Shown here one piece after another: positions 1 through 10,688 of a DNA stretch of 64,000 nucleotides (position 1 is its first letter; each line of letters opens with the position of its first letter). A program made the translations under genes and the position numbers. Location of the stretch: positions 310,001-374,000 of the forward strand of contig JADJSG010000004.1 in assembly GCA_016711825.1 (NCBI GenBank). Reading direction: 5' to 3'. Under the pieces are notes generated by a model that saw only the letters and a program-made list of their open reading frames with translations, searched no databases and was not told the origin of the DNA. Source of the DNA: Bacteroidota bacterium. GTDB taxonomy: Bacteria > Bacteroidota > Bacteroidia > Chitinophagales > Chitinophagaceae.

Positions 1-666
1 CGCAAAGTGAATCAGCATAAGCAAATGGATGAAATGATGAAGGGCCGCGGTGGTGGCAACAATGCGATGGCCGATAATATGAAAAAGAATATTCCTAAAT
101 ATAAGATTGATATTTTCGAATTATTGTTTACCGAAAGTCAAAGCATTTATAAACCAGCCAAAGACGGTATTTCAGAAAGCAAAATGATGTTTGGCAATAT
201 TCCAGCCGAAAAAAATATTGTATTTAATAATTACGAAACCGACACAACGATAACTTCAAAAATATTTTTGAAAAAAAATTATTTAGTCAAAGATTCATTA
301 CGAAAATTCAACTGGAAAATAACCGAAGAATTTAGAAAAACTGCTGGCTTCAATTGTCGAAGAGCAGAAACCATCATCATGGATTCGGTTTATGTGATTG
401 CTTATTATACCGATGCAATATTGGCTGATGGTGGCCCTGAAGGCTTTAATGGCTTGCCTGGTATGATATTAGGTATTGTGATGCCACGTCTTAATATTAC
501 CTATTTTGCTACCAAAGTAGATAATTTTTTAGCCAATGAAGCTGAAATCATGGCCCCAACAAAGGGAGATAAAAAAACATATGCTCAACTAGATGTAAGT
601 CTGCGTGAAAGCCTGAAACAATGGGGCGATTTTTTACAACGTATTTTATGGTTTATCAATGTGTAA
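1..666 (+). CDS. GLPGLI family protein, 5'-truncated by the window edge
   Basis: The frame is already open at base 1 and I see no convincing start (a GTG at 7 is only the first possible codon), so the N-terminus lies outside the window. The visible ~220 residues contain GGPEGFNGLPGMILGI, the signature that names the GLPGLI family, small exported proteins common in Bacteroidota with no established function. Other visible parts are a Met/Lys/Gly-rich stretch at the visible N-terminus and a Cys-containing segment (FNCRRAETI) before the signature. The protein ends with TAA at 664-666. The signal peptide expected in this family cannot be checked here. The family call is firm; the role is unknown. 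Confidence 0.8.
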   Translation, partial: RKVNQHKQMDEMMKGRGGGNNAMADNMKKNIPKYKIDIFELLFTESQSIYKPAKDGISESKMMFGNIPAEKNIVFNNYETDTTITSKIFLKKNYLVKDSLRKFNWKITEEFRKTAGFNCRRAETIIMDSVYVIAYYTDAILADGGPEGFNGLPGMILGIVMPRLNITYFATKVDNFLANEAEIMAPTKGDKKTYAQLDVSLRESLKQWGDFLQRILWFINV

Positions 667-745
667 AAAACCTTCAGGTCAAACGTTTTAGAAATCATGC
701 CCATGTAATTTATAAAATTTGTCAAGATTTTATAAACCTTCCCTT

Positions 746-778
746 GTTAAATACCTATTGAAATAAAGCTTAGCACTC
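746..778. repeat. Degenerate intergenic repeat, copy A
   Basis: These 33 bases match 47646-47678 at 26 of 33 positions without gaps, including an exact 13-base core (CCTATTGAAATAA) and a shared GCACTC end. Both copies lie in intergenic DNA about 80-140 bases after a stop codon of a plus-strand gene. About 30 bases further on, copy A has a CATGATTTCACAG that resembles the second module of the repeats at 18288 and 37645. Function unknown. Confidence 0.4.
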
Positions 779-850
779 TTTTATTAAACCTCTTAGTAGA
801 CAATTCATGATTTCACAGGGGTATTCCCTAAAAAATAAAGATATTTAATT

Positions 851-858
851 TACTTTGC
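851..858 (+). promoter_or_regulatory. Possible -7 box (TACTTTGC) abutting the aminotransferase start
   Basis: TACTTTGC resembles the Bacteroidota -7 consensus TAnnTTTG with one spacer base missing. It lies only 3 bases before the ATG at 862, which would make a nearly leaderless mRNA. No -33 TTTG box is seen at the usual distance. Confidence 0.25.
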
Positions 859-861
859 AGT

Positions 862-2028
862 ATGCAATCACTTAAATCACAATTTCTATTAAACCCTGCT
901 ATTACTTACCTTAATTTTGGTTCGTTTGGCGCTTGCCCCAAACCTATTTTTGAAGATTATATCAAATGGCAATACCTTTTAGAAAGCGAACCTGTTCAAT
1001 TTATTGCTTTTGATGGACAAACCTACTTGCAACAATCACGTGCAGCACTTGCCTCATATATTCATTGTGATGCAGATGATGTGGTGTTGGTTACTAACCC
1101 ATCGTATGCTGTCAATATCATCACCAAAAGTTTTCCGCTCCAACCCGACGACGAAATACTTACTACCGACCTTGAATATGGAGCATGTGACAAAACCTGG
1201 AATTACTATTGCAAAAAAGCAGGGGCTATTTATCGTAAACATGCTATCAAACTTCCTATTACTTCAGCAGAAGAGCTGGTAAATGATTTTTTCAAATCGG
1301 TCAATGTTAAGACCAAACTTATTTTTATCAGCCATATCACGAGCAGTACCGCCTTAATATTACCCGTTGCAGAAATATGCGCACGTGCAAAACAAATGGG
1401 TATTATGACCTTTGTAGATGGTGCGCATGCTCCTGGTCAGGTGTCTTTAAACCTTGACACGCTGCAGGCGGATATCTATACCGGTGCTTGTCATAAATGG
1501 ATGATGACACCTAAAGGATGTTCCTTTTTATATGTCAAAAAAGAATACCAGCACCTATTCGATCCGCTGATTGTGAGCTGGGGTTATGACAGTGCAATGC
1601 CCAGCCATTCTCGGTTTTTAGATTATCATCAGGGTCAGGGTACGAGAGATTTTTCAGCCATGCTGACGATTCCCAAAGCCATTGCGTTTATGCATGACAA
1701 TCACTGGACCGCTGTGGCAGCCCAATGCAACAAACTGGTAATGGACAATGCGTTGCGGTTTTGTACTTTATTGCATGCCCAGCCATTAAGTCCAGTGCAT
1801 CCTGATTTTATTGGGCAGCTTTATAGTATTGCTATCAACAGCCCTGAACCAGAAAAGCTGCAACGTCAATTATTTGAAAAATATAAAATTGAGATCCCTG
1901 TGATGCGTCATGGCGACAAAGTGTTTATCCGATACTCTATCAATGCGTTTAATTCGCAGCATGATCTGGATGTATTGTACAATGCTTTAGAAGAAATTAT
2001 CAGGGAAGGTATTTTGATCAGGTTGTGA
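862..2028 (+). CDS. Class V aminotransferase (isopenicillin-N epimerase/CefD-like)
   Basis: This 388-residue protein has the fold-type I PLP enzyme layout of class V aminotransferases: FVDGAHAPGQ at residues 184-193, with Asp186 expected to pair with the pyridine nitrogen and His189 next to it, and GACHKWMMTPKG around 208-219, where Lys212 should form the Schiff base. The start LLNPAITYLNFGSFGACP is typical of the isopenicillin-N epimerase-like branch, which is mostly of unknown substrate, rather than of NifS/SufS cysteine desulfurases, whose active-site Cys loop I do not see. The gene stands alone and converges with mfd. Substrate cannot be predicted; the family call is secure. Confidence 0.88.
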   Translation: MQSLKSQFLLNPAITYLNFGSFGACPKPIFEDYIKWQYLLESEPVQFIAFDGQTYLQQSRAALASYIHCDADDVVLVTNPSYAVNIITKSFPLQPDDEILTTDLEYGACDKTWNYYCKKAGAIYRKHAIKLPITSAEELVNDFFKSVNVKTKLIFISHITSSTALILPVAEICARAKQMGIMTFVDGAHAPGQVSLNLDTLQADIYTGACHKWMMTPKGCSFLYVKKEYQHLFDPLIVSWGYDSAMPSHSRFLDYHQGQGTRDFSAMLTIPKAIAFMHDNHWTAVAAQCNKLVMDNALRFCTLLHAQPLSPVHPDFIGQLYSIAINSPEPEKLQRQLFEKYKIEIPVMRHGDKVFIRYSINAFNSQHDLDVLYNALEEIIREGILIRL

Positions 2029-2110
2029 GGAATGGAATAATGTAAAAAGTGATCTTCGAAACGGCAGTATTTATCACTTATAGATTCTGTGTTACAAAAC
2101 AAAAATAACC

Positions 2111-5100
2111 TTATAATATTTCATTCACTTTAGCCTGTTCCTCCTTCACCTCTACCCGCTTCATTCTTTCCAGCATACCCAATACTTCTTCAATCGATTT
2201 TACCTGATCTACAATCAGCATAAAATTGGTACCGACATTTTTAAGTCGCGCATTTTTTATCTGCAGTTGTATCACTTTCAGGATATGTTTGAAGGTGTCG
2301 CTTTCAAAATAAGGCGAGTCAGGATTGGAAACAAAGTATAATCGCAATTGTTTATTTTTTAAAATCAGCCGTTCAAAACCCAGGTCTTGTGCAGTCCAGC
2401 GGGCACGCAACGCCACTAACAAGCTCTTTACCGGCTTGGGTATCGGACCAAAACGATCAATAAGAGAAGATTCAAAACGTAACAACGATGCCTCATTTTC
2501 ACAATTGTCTAGTTGTGTATACAATGATAATCTTTCCGCTATGCTTTCAACATATGAATCGGGTATCAAAATTTCTAAATCGGTGTCTACCGTACAGTCA
2601 CTTACAAAATCTTCCTTATCAAGTATCTGGTCTTTAAATACTTCTTTAAATTCATGATGTTTGAGTTCCCTGATAGCTTCATTAAGTATCTTCTGATACA
2701 TTTCAAAACCTATATCGGTAATAAACCCACTTTGTTCACCACCCAACATATTACCTGCCCCTCTAATATCAAGGTCGCGCATGGAGATGGAAAAGCCGCT
2801 TCCCAACTCGCTATATTGTTCTATGGTTTGAAGTCTTTTCTTCGAATCGCTTGGCAATAAAGCCAATGAAGGTGCTAATAAATAACAAAATGCTTTTTTA
2901 TTGCTTCGGCCTACACGCCCCCTTAATTGATGCAAGTCACTCAAGCCAAAGTTATGGGCATTGTTGATGATGATGGTATTGGCATTGGGTATATCTACCC
3001 CACTTTCCACAATATTGGTACAAACAAGTACATCATATTTCTGTGCCATAAAATCGAGGATGGCTTCTTCCAATTCATCCCCTTCGAGCTGTCCATGGGC
3101 CATGCCTATACTAATATCCGGACACAAGGCTTGTATATGGGCTTTCATTTCAGCTAGCCCTTGCACACGATTATGTATAAAAAATACTTGTCCGGCACGT
3201 TCTGTTTCATAATAGATGGCATCGCGAATGAGTTCATCATTAAACATAGCAAGCTCTGTATGTACAGGCTGTCTGTTGGGTGGAGGAGTATTGATTACAC
3301 TCAAGTCTCTCGCTCCCATCAATGAAAATTGCAAGGTACGTGGTATTGGTGTGGCCGTAAGGGTGAGCGTATCTACATTGGCTTTAAAACTTCTAATTTT
3401 TTCTTTAGAGGCCACCCCAAATTTTTGTTCTTCATCGATGATTAATATGCCTAAATCTTTAAATTCAACATCTTTACTCAGCAATGCATGGGTACCTATG
3501 ATGATATCAATTTTACCTTCCTTCAATCTCAATAAGGTATCTTTTTTTTCTTTGGATGATTTAAATCGATTGAGGTAATCAACGGTACATGGAAAATCCT
3601 TTAGTCTTTCTCTAAAATTTTGAAAATGCTGGTATGCCAGGATGGTTGTTGGCACCAATATCGCTGCTTGCTTACTATCTACCACACTTTTAAAAGCTGC
3701 ACGTATGGCCACCTCCGTTTTCCCAAATCCTACATCACCACATACAAGCCTGTCCATGGGCGAATCACTTTCCATATCTTTTTTCACATCTGCAGTGGCA
3801 GTGCTTTGGTCAGGTGTATCTTCATACATAAAACTGACCTCAAGCTCGGTTTGTAAATATGAATCAGGAGAATGGGCAAACCCTTTTGAGGCTTTACGTT
3901 GTGCATAGAGTTTGATAAGATCTCCAGCAATATCTTTAATTTGTTTCTTCGTTTTCGATTTTAGCTTCTCCCATACCCCACTGCCAATTTTATGTATTTT
4001 AGGTACGGTCCCCTCTTTGCCTGTATACTTTGTAATTTTATGTAATGAGTTGATATTGACATAAAGCACATCATTGTCTTTGTATATAATACGCACTGCT
4101 TCCTGCATCACCCCGTTCACGTCTATTTTTTGCAAACCACTATACCTGCCTACCCCATGATCGATATGTGCTACAAAGTCGCCTGCTTGCAAATCTTTCA
4201 AGGCCCGCAAACTCAATGCTTTCCCTTGCGAGTAAGCTTGCTTCATTTTATACTTATGATAACGTTGAAATATCTGATGATCTGTATAACAAACCACTTT
4301 AGTGTCTTTATCTATAAAGCCTTGCGAAATTGAATGAGGAATGGGTGTAAATAAAATATTCGCATTCAACTCTTGAAAAATGGTACGAAGTCGTTCTAAT
4401 TGTTTGGGGTTTTCTGAAAAAATAAAGATGTTGAAATGCTCGGCTGCCTTGTCTTGCAAATCCTGGATCAACATTTCAAAATTTCTATTAAATGAGGGTT
4501 GATCTTTGGTTTGAAATGGAAAGTTGCGTCTAAGGTTCATGGAAAAAACCTCAGCGGCAAACCCTTTACCAAACTCAACAACAGTGCGTTGTTGTATCAT
4601 GTGTACAAACTGCGTCATCGTTGAAAAGTCATCAACGGTTAAGGTTACTTCAAGATCGTTGGTATCATGTATTACGATGTTACCTTTTTGTTCAAGATGC
4701 GACAATAGCTTTCCAATGCGTTCTACAACAAGTTCGGCATCATGCATCCATACAATAGTATTAGCAGGAAGAAATTCAAATAAAGTTACTTTTTCCTGGG
4801 TATCAAAGTGCGTTTCAATATTGGGTATGATGGTAACCTGCAACAATTTGCGTTCGCTCAATTGTGTTTCTGGATTAAAAAATACGTATCGTATCAACTT
4901 CGTCGTCAAACAATTCAACACGGTAAGGATGTTCATTGCCAAATGAATAAATATCGATAATCCCCCCCCGGATGGCAAACTGTCCGGGCTCATATACAAA
5001 ATCAACTTTTGTAAAACCCATCGACACCATAAACTCGGTTAGAAACGAAACATCCAGTTTTTCACTTTGCTTGATGTAGATGGTATTTTTAGAAAACGAT

Positions 5101-5513
5101 TCAGTATTCACTACTTTTTCTACAAGTGCTTCAGGATAGGTTACCAGTACTTTTTTATGAGGATTTATTGTGTTCAGCTTCATCAAAGCTTCAGCCCTCA
5201 GCATCACATGACTGCTATTGAGTTCTCCAATTTGACCCGTTTTTTTATAACTGTCTGGAAATAAACAAATATCCAAGGCACCGGTTAATGTTTCAAAATC
5301 ATTTTGAAAATAAGCCGCCGATTCTTTATCGTCTAATATAAATAGATGGTTGTAATCGATTTGCTTAAAAACACTGCTCGCTATAAAAGAAAAAGCGGAT
5401 GCATGAATGTTTGTTAGCTGTATGAGCTTCGGTGAGGGCAATACGATTTCATCTGTCAAAGGTTTTAGACACGCATGTTGAAGATAGAGATCCTGCAAAT
5501 ATTGCAAATTCAT
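2111..5513 (-). CDS. mfd: Transcription-repair coupling factor Mfd, split by a one-base frameshift
   Basis: Mfd removes stalled RNA polymerase from lesions and recruits UvrA. The N-terminal part (4875-5513) ends at an early stop after IRIF; the rest continues in another frame as NPETQLSERKLL down to TAA at 2111. An A6 run at 4877-4882 (plus strand) is one base too long: with A5 the protein reads IRIFNPETQ without a break, giving about 1133 residues, a normal length. Visible parts are the UvrB-like N-terminal module (EPGQFAIRGGIIDIYSFG), the CarD-like polymerase-interaction domain (GDFVAHIDHGVGRYSGLQ), Walker A GDVGFGKT, DEEQ, TATPIPRTL, QLRGRVGRS and the C-terminal TRCF domain. Upstream 5514-5608 separates it from the T9SS gene, so mfd seems to be transcribed alone. 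Identity is certain; whether the break is real is not. Confidence 0.92.
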
Positions 5514-5608
5514 AAGAGGCGCGAAGGTACGTTATACCCAGGTGTTTTTCAAAACTATTCAAGGGCTTGAAAATGATAGAGCCCAATTATACAATAAAAA
5601 GGTAAGCT

Positions 5609-7336
5609 TTAGGGTTGATATAGCAATTTAGCCATTTTGATGGCTTGGGCATTACCATCTGGCACAAAGTATACAAAATAGATTCCTTTTGCATACCCTT
5701 TAAAGGAAAGGATAGAAATGGGTTTTAAGGTATTGCCTTCAAACATTTTATTGCCTATAGCATCATAAATCATTAAAAGCCCATTGGTGGGAGTTTCAAT
5801 ATTAAAATATTCGCTGGATGGATTTGGCCATATTTTCATTTCATGCTGATCTTGTACAGTATAGGATTGAATGGCTGTAGGTGTCAATATCCATTTTAAA
5901 GCAATGGTGGTGTATGGTGCTGACCAGGTGGGTGATACATTTTGCACTGCCATACTCGGATTGATGTCAGAAATACCATTTGACGAAAAGTTAAAATAAA
6001 TTTCATTATCATAAAGTCTAAGTTTTGCCCATTCGGCATATACCGATGAATCTGACTTTACCTCAGCGCTGCTCATATGCATCCCATTTTCGGTGAAGAC
6101 GGACAAGGCCATATCTCTTTTATTGGCATACAAGGTGGTGTCATTGGCTCCAGTGTTGGTATGGATAGAATCAGAATAGGCATACAGGTAATATAACTTA
6201 TTGTTTTTAAAAGCCACATCATAAATATTATCAGCACCATTACCACTCATGATTTTTGACCAACTACAATTGCCATTTGCATCCCATTTTTCAACAAAAA
6301 AATCACTAGGCCCATTGGCAATAGCGGTGGTATTATTACTGAGTTGTATAGTATCAGTAAACGAAGAGAATAGATAAAACGATTGATTGTCTTTCAAACA
6401 AAGTTTTAATGAAAAGTTGTTGTCATTAGGGAAATTTTTAGACCACTGCAATACAAAATTTGCATCATATTTAGCAATGCAATAATTATAATATCCACTT
6501 TGCAAAGTATAATTCACAACACCTGGGCCTGGGTCTACATCGATGGTTCCAAAATAAGCATAAATGGCATAATAATTTCCCAGACTGTCTATTGCAAAAT
6601 GGCTCAATGAAGCACTGCTGTCTACTTGCAAAGTTTTTACATCAACATAATTACCAGAAGTATCTAAGGTTAGAAAAAAAGCATTGTTGTGGTAGCAATT
6701 GGCATTCACTAAGTTATTTCCAACACTGGGATCGAAGTCTACTGTTTTTCTAAAACTACCACCAAAAACAAGTTGGCCATTGGGATGATGATTTGCCAGG
6801 TATAAATCGCAATACATACCTGCGATATTGGTATTCCCAAATTTTTTCGCCCACATAAAATTTCCGTTGCCATCTAATTTTATCAAAAACCCTTCTACAT
6901 CATTTGCATTGGTTTGTTGAAACATCGATACCCCATTTGTTGGATCCATATCTATAAGTCCCCGGTATCGCCCCGACAAATAAATATTACCTGCGCCATC
7001 CACTAAGGTTTGATAAATATACATAAAATCATTTAAATAATTTACAGGCATCCAAGTATGTGACCACAAGACTGTATTATTGGGCGACATCACCAACACG
7101 CCACTTCCCGGATTTTTTACCACTGTTTCATTGTAAATATGAACATTACCCGGCATTGCCTTTGCACTGTCATTTAAGATTAAGCTATACACCATATTAT
7201 TATTCGGCATACGTTCAAAATCTGTTATTACAGGATTTGACAGCCGTCCATCAAGTTGAAGATACGAATGATACACTTGTGAAAATGTGACTTGCACACT
7301 TAACAAGATCAACAGCATTAATACATTTTTTTTCAT
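5609..7336 (-). CDS. Secreted beta-propeller-like protein with T9SS type A sorting domain
   Basis: This 575-residue protein starts with a clear signal peptide (MKKNVLMLLILLSVQVTFSQ). The middle holds repeated units of the pattern D-x-DP-x-x-G-V ... KxDxNGNxxWxKxFGN, for example DMDPTNGVSMF, DVDPGPGVVNYT and GNFMWAKKFGN; such units (SBBP-like) normally build a beta-propeller. The last ~80 residues (MKIWPNPSSEYFNIETP ... KGIYFVYF ... AKLLYQP) are a T9SS type A C-terminal sorting domain, so the protein should be exported by Sec and then moved to the cell surface or medium. No catalytic residues can be named. It is separated from its neighbours by over 90 bases on each side and is probably monocistronic. 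Confidence 0.82.
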   Translation of the reverse strand: MKKNVLMLLILLSVQVTFSQVYHSYLQLDGRLSNPVITDFERMPNNNMVYSLILNDSAKAMPGNVHIYNETVVKNPGSGVLVMSPNNTVLWSHTWMPVNYLNDFMYIYQTLVDGAGNIYLSGRYRGLIDMDPTNGVSMFQQTNANDVEGFLIKLDGNGNFMWAKKFGNTNIAGMYCDLYLANHHPNGQLVFGGSFRKTVDFDPSVGNNLVNANCYHNNAFFLTLDTSGNYVDVKTLQVDSSASLSHFAIDSLGNYYAIYAYFGTIDVDPGPGVVNYTLQSGYYNYCIAKYDANFVLQWSKNFPNDNNFSLKLCLKDNQSFYLFSSFTDTIQLSNNTTAIANGPSDFFVEKWDANGNCSWSKIMSGNGADNIYDVAFKNNKLYYLYAYSDSIHTNTGANDTTLYANKRDMALSVFTENGMHMSSAEVKSDSSVYAEWAKLRLYDNEIYFNFSSNGISDINPSMAVQNVSPTWSAPYTTIALKWILTPTAIQSYTVQDQHEMKIWPNPSSEYFNIETPTNGLLMIYDAIGNKMFEGNTLKPISILSFKGYAKGIYFVYFVPDGNAQAIKMAKLLYQP

Positions 7337-7513
7337 ACAAGTTTAATTTAAGAGTATCTGAGAATGATTATTGTAAAGATACCATAGATGTAGCAAAAAC
7401 ACTTAATAATTTAGCCTCATTATTATGGGCAAATTGCCTGCAATCATTGAACCACAATAAAAAAGAGACCCTTTTTAAAAATGTTTCGAAGGTAATAATG
7501 GATATCTGCTGGG

Positions 7514-7942
7514 TTAAAACAAATTTTTGATATAATCAAAAAAGTAAGAATAGACCACGCAACGAATAATGACAGCAAGTAAACATAGTCGAACCAATTG
7601 CACCGGATGCACCCCAAAACCATATCCAATACCAATACTTGCCGGAGCCCCTAACAAAAAAGTGCCTACAAAGCCAATACCAAAAACCCCATATTTATTC
7701 CACAATTTCAACATCAGTTTCTCCTTGGTTGAATCTGTTTTGGTTTTTGGTTTTCGATATCTATTGAAGAACGCTTTGATTCGATCTCCTAAAAATGCAG
7801 CAATAAAAACCCCGGAAATACCACCAACCAGGGTAGCCAAACAAATGACATGAGGAGATAATTTAAAGGCCATGCCTGATGCAATGGCAACATAAATTTC
7901 GAAACTGGATAAAAAGGTAACCGTCAATATTTTATAAATCAT
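7514..7942 (-). CDS. Small integral membrane protein, similar in layout to the small multidrug export family
   Basis: The 142 residues form about four hydrophobic helices: an N-terminal one (ILTVTFLSSFEIYVAIASGMAF), a glycine-rich second (LATLVGGISGVFIAAFLGD), a basic cytoplasmic loop (NRYRKPKTKTDSTKEKL), then GVFGIGFVGTFLLGAPASIG and a C-terminal helix. The order helix pair, basic loop, G/P-rich helix and final helix resembles the putative small multi-drug export proteins (Sm_multidrug_ex) and, more distantly, DedA-like proteins; this is inference from layout. No transport substrate can be assigned. It stands alone, divergent from the helicase gene. Confidence 0.5.
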   Translation of the reverse strand: MIYKILTVTFLSSFEIYVAIASGMAFKLSPHVICLATLVGGISGVFIAAFLGDRIKAFFNRYRKPKTKTDSTKEKLMLKLWNKYGVFGIGFVGTFLLGAPASIGIGYGFGVHPVQLVRLCLLAVIIRCVVYSYFFDYIKNLF

Positions 7943-8206
7943 AAAGAATCAGCATACTGAAACATTTCAATATGCGGGCGAAGGTAGAATTTAAAATGCA
8001 ATAGTGTTAAGAATACTCTTTCTGATCAGAAAAAGGATAAAACAATGTGATCTAAATCCAACACTGACCAATACCAATAGCATGTATGTTTAATGCTATT
8101 ATTTTAAACAATCAGCGGATGATTCCTTTTTACACATCAGTATTACTGTACAACGAGGTTGAAACATGAAAAATAAAATGTAATTCAAATACACTATTTT
8201 CGCCTT

Positions 8207-10044
8207 ATGGTAGAAATGCATCCGCATATTCAACGTTTGCTGAAGTGCATTGCACTTGAAGAGAAAGAAGAGGTAAAACGTTATAGTCTTGATCAATTAC
8301 ATACATTACGTTCTTTAAAAGCGGAAGGCTTAGCACTCCACCCGCTTAAAGTGATTCGTAAATCATTTGGATATGCCGATTATCCAGAAATACAATTTCG
8401 TTTAAACTTTCCGACAGAAACAAATCAGTTTCGAGACGGGGTAGCCATCGAATGTTTTATACATGGCGAAGAACCTGTAAAAGGAGTCATGATGCAAATG
8501 GAAGGCAAATCGGGTGAGTTTCGATTGTTTGCCCCCGACTTTCCTGATTGGATAGAAGAAGACGGAGTAGGTATTAAACTTTCGCCCGACCAACGTACTA
8601 CAGCACTCATGAAAAAAGGCCTGCAGGAACTGTCTACAAATAATGAACTGTTTCCATTATTTACAAGCATCCATAACGACGCATTAGAAAAGCTGCCTAT
8701 ACCGAATCGCCCATTATATAAACTGACTTACTTTAATCAACAACTCAACGAAAGTCAGCAAGAGGCGGTATCGGCTATAGTACAAAATGAAAAAATCTGT
8801 ATCGTACATGGCCCCCAGGTACAGGCAAAACAACCACCCTTATAGAAGCCATCAAACAATTGGTAAACAACCAAGAAAAAGTATTGGTATCAGCTCCCAG
8901 TAATGCTGCCGTTGACAATATTGCTATCGGACTTCAAAGAGTAGGTTTAAAAATACTTCGTGTAGGAAATTCAAGTAAAGTCAATGAAGCCATTTTCCCT
9001 TTTACCCTTGAAGGCAAAATGACTGACCCTAAACAAAAAAAGGAAATCAAGGAATTGAAAATACGTGCCGAACAATTCAGAAAAATGGCCTTAAAATATA
9101 AAAGAAGTTTTGGCAAGGCAGAGCGCGAACAACGGAATCTATTGTTTAAAGAAGTAAAAAATATTCGTACTGAAATCAAGAAAATATTAGCCTATAACGA
9201 AGAAAAACTGTTTGAACAAGCTGATGTCATTTTAGGTACGCCTATTGGACTTTTAGATGCGAAAATGGGAAAAGTCACCTTTGACACTTTAGTGATTGAT
9301 GAAGCAGGTCAATGCATTGAACCTTTAGCCTGGTGCATATTTCCTTTGGCAACAAAGTTTGTACTGGCAGGCGATCATTTTCAATTACCCCCCACTGTTC
9401 TTTCCGATGCAGCCGCAAGATTAGGTTTTAACCAATCGATTTTAGAAGTATGCATCCCTTCCATTTCCAATACCTATTTACTCAATATTCAATATCGGAT
9501 GCGGGCTTCCATCGCTGGCTTTTCAAGTAATTATTTTTATGAAAGTAAACTTAATACCGCCAGTCATTTAAGCAATCAAGCAACCCATATTACTTTTTTT
9601 GATACTGCTGGTACGGGATATGCCGAAGAACGAGGACCCAATGGCGTAAGTTTATTAAATAATGGCGAAATAGAGATGGCCATTAAAATTATTGAAACGG
9701 CTCAGTTAAATTTAGCCCTCACTGCATTTATCTCACCCTATGCAGGTCAGGTTATGTTAGCCAAAGAGATGCTACCCGACAATGTAAGAATCAGTACTAT
9801 TGATAGTTTCCAAGGTCAGGAACAAGAAAACATTTTGATATCACTGGTACGTTCCAATGAAGATAACCATATTGGATTTTTGAGCGATTACCGAAGAATG
9901 AATGTGGCAATCACCCGGGCTAAAGAGCAACTTTTTATTATTGGTGATAGTGCTACACTTGGCAATGACAAATTCTATAAAAGCTTACTTGAATATATTG
10001 AAACAAATGGTTCTTATCGAAGTGTATGGGAATTGATGGAATAA
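8207..10044 (+). CDS. UPF1/IGHMBP2-like superfamily 1 helicase, broken by a one-base frameshift in Walker A
   Basis: An AAA_11/AAA_12 (DNA2/NAM7) helicase. The frame from ATG 8207 runs into a stop at 8843-8845 inside the P-loop; the rest is in the next frame to TAA at 10044. The C5 run at 8812-8816 is one base short: with C6 the sequence reads IVHGPPGTGKTTTLIEA with the P-loop at about residues 202-209, and the whole protein is about 612 residues, normal for the family. Downstream motifs are intact: LVIDEAGQCIEPL (motif II), GDHFQLPPT, QYRMR, STIDSFQGQEQENILISLVRS, and RRMNVAITRAKEQL (motif VI). The family unwinds DNA or RNA 5' to 3'; the bacterial role is poorly known. A TATTTTCG box lies about 10 bases before the ATG. 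Confidence 0.88.
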
Positions 10045-10159
10045 TCACAGCATTGCAGGCCATTTAAAAGTAAATAAATGATTTGCATCTCATAACAACG
10101 TCTTATTAATAACAATCAAACTTTATAAAGGTTACCTTCGCCGGCTCAATTTATTCAAT

Positions 10160-10606
10160 ATGCACAGAATCAGCACGTACAGAAAACTGTTAAATGCGAC
10201 CCCAGCCACCGACTTAGCTCAACTTAAAGTAAATTATCGCAATTTAATCAAAGAATGGCACCCTGATAAAATACAAGATGACGAAGAACGTAAAGCAATT
10301 GCAGAAGTAAAAAGCAAGGAAATCATTGCTGGTTATCATTTTTTGGTAAGTATCGCACCTGAAACCAAAGCACAAAACCTGGAAGAATATAATAAAGTTA
10401 TCACAACCACCTATGTTGATGATTTTGTGTATAAAAAACAAAACTTGCATATCACTTTTCAAGATGGGAGTACCTATGAATATTTAGGCGTTCCACGTAA
10501 TGTATATGTAAAAATGGTGAATTCACCTACCGTAACAAGGTTTGCAAAACGTCATATTTTTACTTCATATACCTATCGAAAAATTGGTAAGGAGACAGAA
10601 GCTTAA
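10160..10606 (+). CDS. J-domain protein with C-terminal KTSC domain
   Basis: This 148-residue cytoplasmic protein joins two short modules. Residues 1-65 look like a J domain: YRKLLNATPATDLAQLKVNYRNLIKEWHPDK contains the HPD tripeptide that stimulates DnaK ATPase. Residues ~90-145 (ITFQDGSTYEYLGVPRNVYVKM ... RHIFTSYTYRKI) match the KTSC domain, a small beta-rich module first noted at the C-terminus of some lysyl-tRNA synthetases and of unknown function. A TTACCTTCG box at 10132-10140 may be the promoter. The gene stands alone after the helicase. The J-domain call is firm, KTSC likely; the client is unknown. Confidence 0.78.
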   Translation: MHRISTYRKLLNATPATDLAQLKVNYRNLIKEWHPDKIQDDEERKAIAEVKSKEIIAGYHFLVSIAPETKAQNLEEYNKVITTTYVDDFVYKKQNLHITFQDGSTYEYLGVPRNVYVKMVNSPTVTRFAKRHIFTSYTYRKIGKETEA

Positions 10607-10688
10607 TCCTTTTTTATAAATATTTAGGTTGAAGCCAATGTACTTTATATGAATCTTTGAATGGAATTTTATATAAATACATTCATTC

